Shown here: one piece after another, positions 20,001 to 23,800 of the stretch | Layout: the number at the start of each line of letters is the position of its first letter | How positions within the stretch are numbered: position 1 is the stretch's first letter | Assembly (NCBI GenBank): GCA_030377895.1 | Contig: JAUCGB010000010.1 | Location: 1-63,699 of the forward strand | Direction: 5' to 3' | From: Anaerolineales bacterium HSG24 | Lineage (GTDB): Bacteria; Chloroflexota; Anaerolineae; 4572-78; J111 | DNA: 63,699 nucleotides | Notes under the pieces: model-generated | Seen by the model: only the letters and a program-made list of their open reading frames with translations | The model's database searches: none | Told to the model about the DNA's origin: nothing | Made by a program: the position numbers and the translations under genes

Positions 20001-20455
20001 TCGGCGGCCACAAGGAAGCCCATCGGGTCGCCACCGGGCGCGAACAGTTCAGTCTGACCGTCCATTTCAACCCAGTCGTCGGTAGCACGGGTTCGCCCTA
20101 CGGCCTGGCCATCTTCGGATTTTATTTCCAAAGTGGTGCCGGCTTGCAAGCCACGCAGTTTTACATACATCTCATTTTCATGCCGGTTCAGTTTACCTTC
20201 AACTGATATGCGTTTGTTTTCGGCATGCCGGCCTACGTTGACCAACCGTTCAGTCCGGTGGGTCGTTTGCAAAACATCGGTGTGGTAATCATAAACTCCG
20301 ATGTCATTGGCTAATCGCCAGGCCCGTAGAAGCTGGTGCTTGGCGGTTAAGGGCATGGCCGCGGTGAACGTAGGCCATAAAAGTAGTAAAACAAGACCGA
20401 TTAGAGCTAATAAACCGTACAGTTTGGTGCGATTGTTACGACGTTGGCGATTCAT
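2084..20455 (-). CDS. Giant multidomain cell-surface protein (6,123 aa; LamG, TSP3, Ig-like, P-domain)
   Basis: Start: ATG after AAGGAGAG. Approximate layout by residue: signal anchor 12-33; conserved N-domain with 'LFAPGGDP' and 'GEIWLNGDGLPLRQIIH'; membrane helices 308-328 and 338-356; 'SGRNFNPH'; Asp-rich thrombospondin-3 Ca-binding repeats 440-560; a large unassigned domain; a hydrophobic multi-helix block 1168-1342; a second TSP3 set 1600-1745; at least seven LamG/concanavalin-like domains (starting near 1852, 2055, 2408, 2613, 3082, 3318 and 4080) plus a related domain near 3670, with Ig-like domains between. Then come Thr/Pro linkers near 4300 and 4540, Ig-like domains, a Pro/Gly/Asp linker near 5350, a DUF11-like domain, a proprotein-convertase P-domain about 5680-5845, and a tail with 'YLPVLM' and 'FLPLMARGG'. 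It probably binds glycans or cells at the surface. Palindromic elements are read in frame near residues 4586-4667, 4832 and 5005. Confidence 0.85.
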   Translation of the reverse strand: MNRQRRNNRTKLYGLLALIGLVLLLLWPTFTAAMPLTAKHQLLRAWRLANDIGVYDYHTDVLQTTHRTERLVNVGRHAENKRISVEGKLNRHENEMYVKLRGLQAGTTLEIKSEDGQAVGRTRATDDWVEMDGQTELFAPGGDPMGFLVAAENIELLTTSQYDIDWKSPRYQKPTSIYSFDLSGVKYARYMKEKMKEQLQREGELPAGVDLELAEEYLKMKGHGEIWLNGDGLPLRQIIHMEFPPEDHQAALKWVSAEMTTYFDNWADTGIEHQIFWIIPRIVDNPNILINDPISLIPTSHTLLPNPDNMQMYGFMLGMTLLMVSFVLMSITHRESKKYYAAVSLSVIFSMLFTPLIQANQYRDFNQIQIVKQAEQETQREDQKKFEAFKAEISGRNFNPHQKPVKEMSPGFREAGHIEGLNLPPAIQAQSTSSEDEEITSNTVCDSSTDTDGDGLMDDEECYELGTDRSDEDSDGDGISDYTEVMGFTSSDGRKWYLDPLSSDSNGDSIADSIECPDLVDVDFTPTGTTCQNTDDDNIPDVFDYDNDGDGVPDSVDGSPNYRGDVSTNLQSQFNLQLSSFQADSPMVVDFELRPEDVKYLWYADNVLDWPTDDADGQVTRVNDTTFEDTEGLDSDYSSLNNASNGDIMVSAMLEIKITPSITNPTGGLPVSESYTGTIAYIDDVDNWLDQDALDLYGISVSQDEDYSLYVYVPLSVLEDDIGDTPVAWSGQMFYRPNGTDWGNNHQVRLMWMINAMADTCNTDDMTDSDDYDDWCDADSGNWEYDGVTVVKTYYQDFYLTGLSVREDYGMDVAIARQTDAASSSSLYEDESYLWYLGNVLQYTFLEGQRTTSSTGSRFDLAEIVDRFDEDNSIYSTGADERWGLENLDFRSYSYDDYVTGMDELSDGDLEASLNDFGTVSDGTIVNLLFIREENFKSTYLDDDTAVSFNDSILKVDLNDVDEEVYGSINITPYEYTTDEGWESYDVYDYLDLLTVDLYNMFDTDDILTILNGGTIDDSDSEIAMKYGAVSIAKNFYTSLYQAPSDVVEVNSEPASSEVVDNDAMDIGTTDGLIQIIQVSVVVMQDGIESQLEVVVSDATELTSFSSTEVVLEYVGVTEFDILEADDAVLDIITLSAGSVASLTKWASKQWFKSSKWIGDVEGISDLSVGWSKNLKKSVAIVTIVASVILIGIMYIFGLEDTTYATYAFAIIASLNVISAATAFLKTFKTYQLYKGYTIVSGFANASKSMAKTATAISKVAKFGAVVGLVIDVVIAIGIFLYAVIGMGIEPGSIEFNMLVASTIAMIIVAVILAVISATVIGAVFVAILALFDAILYLICELTDADSDSFLCVGLTGTVTSAIADMFYQYDIIPDLDHDNRMQISIDDTDLVNEDDGFQVNNQITISGAVTNTLYIDDDTVTTVVWYAGGVSTFTAIVTFGISAVVDVIIGLANVDDYADEMNKSAFAYYLQDSETDQHGDLNQGDISWVDTGNLLDIFNTDDAGYYQRFDFDGTFTLNDAGLNQMTDVYFTESANLPAVECWNTFFTKGCAMKEYSYSSHSDLSEDFVFDIFPETIEEFYSLVTTDSGGTSYAQDWDDSFPTLYDADGDGLVNQELGGVDPNDNSWDTDGDGLSDYWEYENGYDYESADGDGDGLADYWEEFHYTDSYDADTDGDGLTDGEELFHPEWLNPYDNSDTTFSGGWTIVFDDAGNETLVQPDPNDYDYDTDGIMDNFEYIYGYNPNLSNELIVLTLDATVTLPDYPTAQDYVKPGDTISYEANVKNELDSRYARGLLEVELPVDVVQKQEPFDTLAPLDEVTINGAIQVDSNIQHSMETSMTIRAGALIDDLSSDHVLLMHFNGDTNDDSMLGNDATCSGSACPSVSNGVVNFDGSNDQLTIPYDSSLDLSAFSVGMWVKPDNKKSDYQLLIGKQNDTGSKRNFVMFLYPNSMRVHSGVYQSNCSTARSKTSTGSLNEDKWNHVMMTYATGTGAKLYINGEEDSTNSSYTDTPCQSAQSIHIGKETSKWQAFDGSMDEIEIYNYTLTADQIEDIAKAPVFHLADWYSNGSDDSIYGNNVRTSSNSGVSSPSSTSGIVGDGLSFNENHVLYADPNDNLALGDNGSDFSMSMWVYPNTSYTPDNDHFTTYGQVLLGRTRTDYKTAYPTLYIKGQKLMVRFGHADGNGYCESTSSSGLSYNTWQHIAVTFINNQFTFYKDGEVFDTDSNSSCNNETPYSRNEFYIGHGFQPTLYFDWLDFVRDGSYESENEQYIYTNGDTDFPWWTSGNSMQSGDTFSMNDWATTSNDSIKYWLCEREEDGNGVECSGDDTLIEETFYYYNQGSYSKRYTDDETYKCGVLDLFTCRRDGFDETLYYDVYNNAFDGYMDEIKLYRVGLDADDVKELYSGDIRALEVKFDEAPGYDVFSDSSGNDNYAYCASDSTCPDSGIPGRDNQSARFDGNDYLTLNDAPELDEYTMAAWIYPTPDDTGYHGIMGYQDGGSATNRYPSMWVNQQTKIHAGFGNGSSWYSFTSGDVLTLNQWNHVAMVYDKPNLKLYVNGVDKYTKNVGTRTPYHSSSFNIGKVNDNNYFEGMIDNAVIIREALSKNDVEDLMQEAPVLNLHLDEEAESTTFADDSYHNDATCSGNSCPTAGLSGQMREAVQFDGSNDYLSVSDSNNLDLSNFSISVWVYPESTNSKYGTLVEKSASGTRNFGLYLYPNSTKVEYSMQKSNCSSWVSGVTSDSLVEEQWSHLMMTFDGEYLRLYINGILNSSNSYTGTPCQNNASVKIGSANYDGMLDELAIYGTALDDDEVDEIYEYQAAWYDTSYQQLIYIDADNPMVYLDLKPDYISADSGRIMAIYAHDPTTDIEKVQYKVDGGSWQDATADGQAWTFTYNAVTPGQHTVEVRAYDSVGNDNSSSKTFTVDGAAPTASLSTNTSGVQRVTDKGYDLAGTISDDQSKVDPSSLWVNVRHANGQSVSGYKPIMSASGQARGRASDKGRSRPLPSNDFNWVAKYPFPHDAYGEYTVQVSAADRVGNAVTQTVGTVKLDNFGPRADIALDDSNITDTNKLLHGTVSDVMYPPNSKVMHFHFEEASGATEFADSDSYLTASCTTNCPTAGVNSNYGTAVQFDGSQYLTVDNDDLLQFEEGSFSIGAWIYYTANNSYNNIISRKSAGGTATGWSLRLSNSKQPEFFMADGSTRWNAIGPALSANTWYHIMGVANTKDEIVQLYVNGKIASTVVSYTGNISNSTDLLIGTWGDKGDLFRGMIDELVIYDRSLDAEKIYNIANPMPTGIADMQLRFRHASGTVWPDINPAGIAAYLPMDGREVIDISHNGHDVSCSDCPHTEVTGKQAQAASFDGVDDYLDMGATADAVGLDGSFTVAAWIKGDSFSGDHPVLGTDATSSNKGLHLLIRNGKPKMGFYGNDTNGNTTLTTGQWYHLAWRYTADTGEQAIFIDGQLDNNANTGHAAFQGTGQLLVGRWGGSQYFDGLIDELVIFNRALPKDDIQRIMGSPWKSVTLNQTNSPFSTWQYSMSEGLEGPFKIDLFATDSVGNHNYLPEIWGGGIDTLAPLVTLDYTGLGGSYAWVSCTAEDANLSTDGWVCPGDLDPTTETYLDDDWLDNTFSGVDILTGLSTDLQTVQVSDSSMTACDDAGHCTTATYQAVPGGASENLRLWLKADAGTNTTTDGASVSGWSDYSGNGYIANQSTTADQPTYLADSINGNPAISFDGSTDDLKIANGIFGNATHNDVNVYLVARTNVKQNSYTFLEDVSPNRVSTHIPWQGNDLVFWDAGNSGNDYRISTAWDDGELGMPYLWSFLYSTSSTAEGNKQDILRNGKNLVNDTTASSFTGQGNDFWIASNTGNSNFNGDIAELIIYDGTMTSDEANQIESYLALKYGLTLEAGQNYVDSFNNTVWNTTNNSSYHNNVAGIGRDDNSGLAQAKSTSVNSDAIVTIANGDDISNPTSIADNLSFLVWGHDNGSMQDVISNTTHTRLTRVWRVQETDWLNEVSLAFDLTGLGLTRDDSQVALLIDSDTDFSDATVHTTGRAVSGDVVSFTNIDLADGNYFSLALKEIEATDNLAWLAFEEASGATSFADSSENGHTGSCSACPTAGQTGANGYGLDFNGSDYIFITDSTDFDFGSGAFSIAMWFKKEQDGRGDIFVWKNSSSDDFGVILNSDETAKVFLKINGSGGMVVSNGSTFSLNEWHHFALVRDDSGNITTYIDGAADGSGSSTANLTNIDSGTNLWFGSNHNSSNSPTLGHNGGLDEIVIYSRALSHIEIAALANDYSPAATPTPTATPTDTATPAPTSTPTPTATPINDESVYSNVSEANEYTLVYALDIPANADYDSADTPAYTVDNSASISAGSFDRIAYYLELDDGTETTWAYASMDAFATDASKIGLPVEAMGVTYEQAVDNMNVDSNVVNVTDVDGITTGYIEFWHNCYSKTANSSTGGSSDLFDFDDTITGASCYGSFQIHNTGTGETIMAWNRWAQNSNNDDIGIYNRSTSHPDWTFAQSSGNYQTRTLYVLVRENEPTPTETATPTETATATTVPADTATPTTTPASRDSQSSIGIDETNSHLISNYNSFPRSAWERIPDAPRPANQTTDVALDTTDSGILDVERGYENKMTGRRASSMRSYAERRNEANEARVLDAERPASVTTQSVVTRTNRAKVITRREKLMNGFSLILTPTMPAVLTSLQAINIGGYVSSTQGVSSLDVTLNGATIHNETWGAGTNDANWSTNWTPTSEGNYKLASSLTTASSTVITNPTQPVIHVDLNDPTLTIGTTSLNSSNFQSGGIVITGTISDTVGIRQLEAKVNDGVWQLIPSPPLGGTEGGRYTAILYSQSSTHSSYTFTVRAIDMGNHAVTVQKTLQSDTTAPADFSISLISAGQTVMPGGTIDWAKNPSVSANWTDSADAVSYRVEWLEYQASTNNWTVVQSDTITTKSDSYPASEPQKLSVRVTAIDSSGNEATREFGRFYVDYGETPVYVGQAFSLPSRSQTEFGNESGSRYNGWLNNACNLIGQDNRMENQQSPLSAFDQAQKFYTAWDGSGLRMNWTGANWKHQGDLFIYLDTKDGGVTTAYNPYNETTTSVGVYLPTDQSSNEQMAADYLVWVHRRSDITKTVTVTDEDGNASEEVVTMQASLLSWDEANSDWANVDGDWGYDFGGLRTDIYLPFATLGINDPAAQSLDMVALASEEDGLRLWATMPTYNNVNSEDVIGNLASDDVETFTLLKKYEWRSLGADICPSGVTSTGARKRQGQSDTIQFNGADLSASVVADPSGVGYGVFRDNMIFAHKKLFPAAADWDAALSNLCGGQPLGPPPPGGMPPADGTPSPDGTPSPDGTPPPDGTPPPQQRQGEQPPPECNRAPSDSRPNEDEINTRTELARIFSVEHPKVSNGQTINYKIQVVNNGEKSANGLVVIVTAQALLRLIEGQLITPPGPQGGQLYEYRVDVGTLAAGETKEIPFSGTVDTTFNAEQNSGWVRLRVVIFDETGDRHHPAEDLYIDHEIDETGPDYVEIQSPVDLIGSGQQTVRGFVSDQSSVPNIQLDINGQQKDCTNTTGANWSCLVDMGTLNDGDTVTTKVKATDKFNLDSEWFNGPTLIADGISPIISLTEVTSNTLADNIIGPDEAILSGELIDNRLAGRVEVCDNGVSSADFSRQSTEVDTTNGCQLAELIINPDTLTQTTFIYNDDTRDNPIVVGSNTTCGTNEMLRTFTITDEFTIADLNIGFNFSHEFRNDSVIFLESPAGTRMEIISHASNNANLDVLLDDTALTSIFLDYDLEDHDISEPYYDNVRKPYKDSLHQFRGESAKGTWTLRMCDNYPDSDDGLYYHSRLIMRTDKVQADTQASWEYRLGLPSDVEKVQKSLTIYGYDSVGNRSEPLNVSFEIDTKSPVISVTTAAPFSDTNVTSRLGDDEEFGSLEDFRTLKSRYKKRGIIPTDLQASQVITTFTMSGTLTDAYTPTMRLRIRTPNGNFKSDRVDIVGNTWIYTDTTRFNRNGTYCMWLEAEDKADNQSVDGPLALQVNISRVGDSSSMSNMVYLPVLMNSQNGPVATPDNSDPSDETGNRQGGPNRIFLPLMARGGDGETNVPVPDPNAVSGTSTVSYNFVDPVACR
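5409..5485. repeat. Palindrome 'gttcccaaactcagtttgggaacga' and a 'ctgtcctaca' repeat in frame in the giant gene
   Basis: A perfect hairpin (cgttcccaaact/agtttgggaacg) is followed by 'ggcaggctgaaagcctgtcc', another palindrome. Read in frame on the minus strand it gives 'VGQAFSLPSRSQTEFGNES', which is low in the Thr/Asn/Asp typical of the surrounding protein. The same hairpin in variant form is intergenic at 23690-23712. Confidence 0.75.
5935..5968. repeat. Short C/G-run inverted repeat in frame in the giant gene
   Basis: An inverted repeat 'ccccccctctgtccccccc aatgggggggat' encodes 'SPPLGGTEGGR' inside an Ig-like domain. The peptide interrupts a beta-strand pattern, so it reads as an inserted short palindrome. 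Confidence 0.55.
6453..6696. repeat. Cluster of palindromic hairpins in frame inside the giant gene
   Basis: At least five hairpins: gttactacgc/gcgtagtaac, ggacgc/gcgtcc (twice), cgttcctacgc/gcgtaggaacg and cgttcccacgc/gcgtgggaacg. They belong to the family at 179-274. In frame they encode about 80 residues beginning 'SFPRSAWERIPDAPRP', just after a Thr/Pro linker and before an Ig-like domain. The frame is kept through the whole cluster. Confidence 0.85.
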
Positions 20456-21000
20456 GGAAAATCTCTCCTTGACGAGCGGCTAATATCTGCATTGATGGGT
20501 TATTTGGTTGTTGGTTGTGTGGGACGTTTACATAAATAGGGGTAACTGCCCGTTCTCGTAAACTCAACCTTAACCGAATCCAGTAGGCATGTGATTTTCT
20601 TAAGTATATCAAAAAAAAACGGGTTTGTCTGTCGCCTAAACTGGACAATTTTGTAGTTGTTTATGGACAATTTGGGAGCGACGACGCGTTAGCTAGTGCG
20701 ATTCGGGTGATTTAGCGGAGAGAGAAGTTCTGCCGAGATCAAGTTTGTGGTCTGTATGCTACAATAGCCACTTCATTGAGAGTGGGGGCGTGCAGAATAA
20801 AACCGCTAATCCAGTTGACGCGAATGAGTCGCCTGACAATGAACATTTTTTGGTTCAAAGTTTGTCCTACATGTGATAATTCGCGGGTCTTTTGATTAGC
20901 GGTCATAAATCCGATTCCTACATAACAAAGCGGCCCAATTCGACAATCGAATCGGGCCGCTTTCATTCTTCATTCTTCATTCTTCATTCTTCTCTGGTTG
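20456..21000. repeat. Duplicated leader cassette, copy 2
   Basis: Counterpart of 1530-2083, carrying the upstream region and RBS of the giant gene. It ends in a hairpin (20927-20963, arms aaagcggcccaattcga / tcgaatcgggccgcttt) and 'cattcttcattctt' tandem repeats. Copies differ mainly by scattered substitutions and a short deletion near 20838. No gene is supported in the stretch up to 21106. Confidence 0.85.
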
Positions 21001-21106
21001 GGAGTTGAAGGCGTTGGATATAAGTTATTTGGTCATCCAGAACTGTGAGAGTATACTCTCTTTATGAAAATCCCATCTTGGATTTAGATTGAAAGGAGTT
21101 CGTTAA

Positions 21107-21430
21107 ATGACTTTACAACAAGTTTCATACGAGAAGCTTATCATTGAGAGCATCAGAGGGTTACCTAAAGAGGCTTTGATTGAAATAGCCAACTTTGTCT
21201 ATTTCACCCGCAAACGAATCAAACAGCCACATCTATTTGAAGAAGAGATTCGACAAAATCTAGGTCTGAAACTACAAGATTTCAAGCCTGATAAAAAAGA
21301 GCAGTTGGCGTATGAAGTAAAATTACCGGACAAACCTCCTCACATTATGAGTCCTCGCTTGACACACCGTGAACAAGCCGTAGATTTTAAAAAGGAAATG
21401 ACAATCGTTGAAGAGTTTACAGATGGCTAA
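21107..21430 (+). CDS. Small antitoxin-like protein upstream of a retropepsin-like protein
   Basis: 107 residues; an RBS (AAAGGAG) sits 8 bases before the ATG. The start, 'YEKLIIESIRGLPKEALIEIANFVYF', resembles the short helical N-termini of DUF2281/AbrB-like antitoxins; the rest is charged and without a recognised domain. It overlaps the next gene by 8 bases, so the two are very likely co-translated. The coupling resembles antitoxin-effector pairs, but that is inference. Confidence 0.7.
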   Translation: MTLQQVSYEKLIIESIRGLPKEALIEIANFVYFTRKRIKQPHLFEEEIRQNLGLKLQDFKPDKKEQLAYEVKLPDKPPHIMSPRLTHREQAVDFKKEMTIVEEFTDG

Positions 21431-21809
21431 ATATAACACCATTGATTTTGACCCGGCGGCACCTGTGGCATACGTCACTCTACGAAATGAGGCAACAAAT
21501 GCCGAATGGTTAGATGTACCTATGCAAATTGATTTGGGGGCTGATGTAACCTTGATACCCAAAACGACTGTTGATAAATTGGGATTAGCAATCATCTCAG
21601 ATATACGTTATGAATTAATGGGGTTTGATGGTACTGTTAGTTTTGCCCAAGCGGTTGAACTAACCCTTCTATGTTGCCGGCGTACATTTCGAGGACGGTA
21701 TCTATTGGTTGAGCAAAACATGGGTATTCTTGGACGAGATATATTAAATCTTATGCCATTGGTTTTTGACGGTCCGCGTTTAGAATGGTTTGAATATCGT
21801 CGCAGATAA
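21423..21809 (+). CDS. Retropepsin-like aspartic protease family protein
   Basis: 128 residues from the ATG at 21423 (an in-frame TTG lies at 21408). It has 'IDLGADVTLIP' near residue 37, matching the D-T/S-G-A active-site loop of single-domain clan AA proteases, and 'GILGRDILN' near residue 106, matching the second hydrophobic-hydrophobic-Gly motif. The Thr/Ser after the Asp is replaced by Leu, which could weaken or abolish activity. Such proteins act as homodimers; the substrate is unknown. The start codon overlaps the stop of the upstream small protein. Confidence 0.75.
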   Translation: MAKYNTIDFDPAAPVAYVTLRNEATNAEWLDVPMQIDLGADVTLIPKTTVDKLGLAIISDIRYELMGFDGTVSFAQAVELTLLCCRRTFRGRYLLVEQNMGILGRDILNLMPLVFDGPRLEWFEYRRR

Positions 21810-21845
21810 CGACATAGCATTACCTTTGCGCGCTAAAGTTAAAAA

Positions 21846-21960
21846 CTGAACAATTGAATGAAATCAGCCTCTTCCAAGATTTTCGACACCTGTATATAGT
21901 GTTTTGCCAAAGAGCGAACTACTATATACAGGGTGTGCTGATTTGAATATTTTCAATTAT
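21846..21960. mobile_element. Inverted-repeat element (atatagt palindrome inside)
   Basis: Ends 'caattgaatgaaatcagc' and 'gctgatttgaatattttcaatt' form imperfect terminal inverted repeats. Inside is a second inverted repeat, 'cacctgtatatagt' / 'actatatacagggtg', around a 18-base spacer. No coding capacity. Confidence 0.6.
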
Positions 21961-22028
21961 CCTATTTAAACTGTTACTGGGCAAAGGTGATGATAGCAAA
22001 TATGCGACGACGCGTAGCTACAGTCTTT

Positions 22029-22112
22029 CAGATAAAGTTTTTTACTCAGACGGACATACCCTAAAGGTTTCTAAAACCTTTAGGGTCTCGAACTCCAAAA
22101 CATTATCTGAAT
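22029..22112. mobile_element. agataaag-type inverted repeat with a palindromic cargo
   Basis: 'agataaagttttttactcag' on the left and 'caaaacattatct' on the right are imperfect inverted repeats. The centre holds the palindrome 'accctaaaggtttctaaaacctttagggt'. A second copy of the same ends at 29519-29770 carries a different centre, so the ends behave as a host for other palindromes. Confidence 0.6.
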
Positions 22113-22142
22113 ATCTATAGTGCGAATAAGCGAATACATAAC

Positions 22143-22179
22143 AAAGTGGCCCGATTCGACAATCGAATCGGGCCGCTTT
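22143..22179 (-). terminator. Terminator-like hairpin downstream of the response regulator
   Basis: A 'aaagtggcccgattcga' / 'tcgaatcgggccgcttt' stem with a short loop, then 'cattcttcattctt'. Third copy of the hairpin at 2002-2038; here it lies about 120 bases after the stop codon of the minus-strand response regulator. Confidence 0.55.
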
Positions 22180-22300
22180 CATTCTTCATTCTTTAAGATT
22201 GAACCACTCTCATGACCCGCATGCACAAGTTAATTAATACCCATTCCTTTGCACCAAACACCTACGAGGAAAACTACATACCTCGCAGGAGAAGCAGTAT

Positions 22301-23347
22301 CTACCGCTTCGAGATGCCATGTCGCATGGCGAGGTGTACTAACTCGGCGGTGCTGGTGACACCGAGTTTACGCATAATTCGGTTGCGATAGGTGGCAATG
22401 GTCGAGGTGGCAACCTGTAACAGTTGGGCAATTTCGCGGTTCGCTCTGCCAGAGACCAACAGTTGCAAAACCTCCTGCTCTCTGGGGCTGAGATTAAAGT
22501 GGGGATTTTGGTTCAGTTCGTTTTCAAACGAGGCTGGTTGGGTCAGGGTGGCCGTCAGTTGCGCCATGACCTGCTCGGTGTCGGCCAATCGTTGAGCCAA
22601 CCCATGCAGATGATGGGGCAGAGTCTCATCATCCTCACGTAAGACCCCCTGCATGCGGTGCAGGTCATTCTTCATCTGACTCAGCTGGTCGGTCATCTGG
22701 TTTTGCATGATTTGGGCTACGGTCTGCCGTTCTTGCTGATAATGATTCATGAGCCAGTTGGTCAGGCCATGTAACTGCTCGCTCTGTTGGCGCACCGTGG
22801 CCAGCAAATACTCTTTTTCAGTTTGATACTGTTCCCGCTGGGCGATTTCGGCTTTGAGGGTGGCGTTAGTCGCAACCAGTTCCAGGGTGCGTTGTTGAAC
22901 CTCATTTTCGAGGCTGGTTTTGGCCAATTCGAGGGCCTCGTTTTTGACCTGTAGCTCCTGTTGCAACGAGCCTAACATGAGATGAGTGCGGACGCGAGCC
23001 AGTACCTCTTGTTCCTGAAACGGCTTGGTGATGTAGTCCACCCCGCCCACCGAAAAACCGCGCACCTTGTCAAACACCTCATTCAAGGCGCTGATAAAGA
23101 TGATTGGAATATCTTGGGTCTCGGGCGACTGTTTGAGGGTTTGGCAGATTTCGTAGCCGTCAGTATGGGGCAACATAATATCGAGCAGAATCAGGTCGGG
23201 CAGTTTCTCCTCAATAGCCATAAAGGCCAACTCTCCATCGAGGGCAGGACGTACCATGTAACCGTAGATAGAGAGGATTTTTATGAGTAATCGTAGGTTG
23301 TCCGGGGTATCGTCAACCACGAGGATGTTTTGAGAACTGTTTAGCAT
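22301..23347 (-). CDS. Response regulator with coiled coil and LuxR-type HTH
   Basis: 348 residues. The receiver domain (about 5-120) has the acidic pair D12/D13, phospho-acceptor D56 in 'LILLDIMLP', and K108 in 'ITKPF'. A long coiled coil (about 125-215) joins it to a LuxR/FixJ helix-turn-helix at about 283-345 ('LSPREQEVLQLLVSGRANREIA'). The coil between receiver and DNA-binding domain is longer than in NarL-type regulators and suggests coil-driven dimerisation. It is probably the partner of the hybrid kinase just upstream on the same strand, but repeats fill the 436-base gap and no shared transcript can be shown. Confidence 0.9.
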   Translation of the reverse strand: MLNSSQNILVVDDTPDNLRLLIKILSIYGYMVRPALDGELAFMAIEEKLPDLILLDIMLPHTDGYEICQTLKQSPETQDIPIIFISALNEVFDKVRGFSVGGVDYITKPFQEQEVLARVRTHLMLGSLQQELQVKNEALELAKTSLENEVQQRTLELVATNATLKAEIAQREQYQTEKEYLLATVRQQSEQLHGLTNWLMNHYQQERQTVAQIMQNQMTDQLSQMKNDLHRMQGVLREDDETLPHHLHGLAQRLADTEQVMAQLTATLTQPASFENELNQNPHFNLSPREQEVLQLLVSGRANREIAQLLQVATSTIATYRNRIMRKLGVTSTAELVHLAMRHGISKR

Positions 23348-23378
23348 AGGACACCTTTTCAGTAATCTCCATCTTACT

Positions 23379-23540
23379 ACCCGACAAAATTTTTTAGCCT
23401 GAACTAATTAATACAGGGGTTCACAGAGGAACACGGAGTTCTTTAAAAAAGAGTTTTATTTTTTCTCTGTGAAACTCTGTGTGTCTCCGTGAGCCTCTGT
23501 GTTACCGTTTTTAGCCTTTCCTAAACCAATCTGTCGGGTA
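23379..23540. mobile_element. Element A copy 1 (TACCCGACA...TGTCGGGTA)
   Basis: About 162 bp with ends 'tacccgacaaaa' and 'ctgtcgggta', and inner 'cacagaggaacacgg' / 'ctctgtgaaactctgtg' arms that pair across an A/T-rich centre. Member of a family with seven copies in this window; no open frame. Confidence 0.8.
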
Positions 23541-23689
23541 ACAAGATATCCATTTATAAGTTGTCACTCTTCGCATCATATCATACTATTTAGGGGGTCG
23601 CTTGGCAACTTAGGTAGAACTTATTCCTACGGTGAGTAGGCACAACGGAATCCTACATTACGATACTGTTTAAGTGGGTCAAGTTTGTT

Positions 23690-23800
23690 CCTAAACAGAG
23701 TTTGGGAACGAGGCCCGATTCCTCACTACCTCATTCCTCATTCCTCATTTTCCTCATTCCTCATTCCTCATTCCTCATTTTCCTCATTCTTCATTCCTCA
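23690..23800. repeat. Palindrome plus 'cctcattcctcatt' tandem repeats
   Basis: An imperfect 'gttcctaaac-agagtttgggaac' palindrome is followed by about ten tandem 'ctcattc'-type units that run up to and slightly into the 3' end of the kinase gene. Low-complexity; no gene. Confidence 0.7.

Noticed and set aside
23715..23800. CRISPR-like tandem units 'ctcattc'
   Set aside because: The units are short, adjacent and lack unique spacers of constant length; simple tandem repeats.
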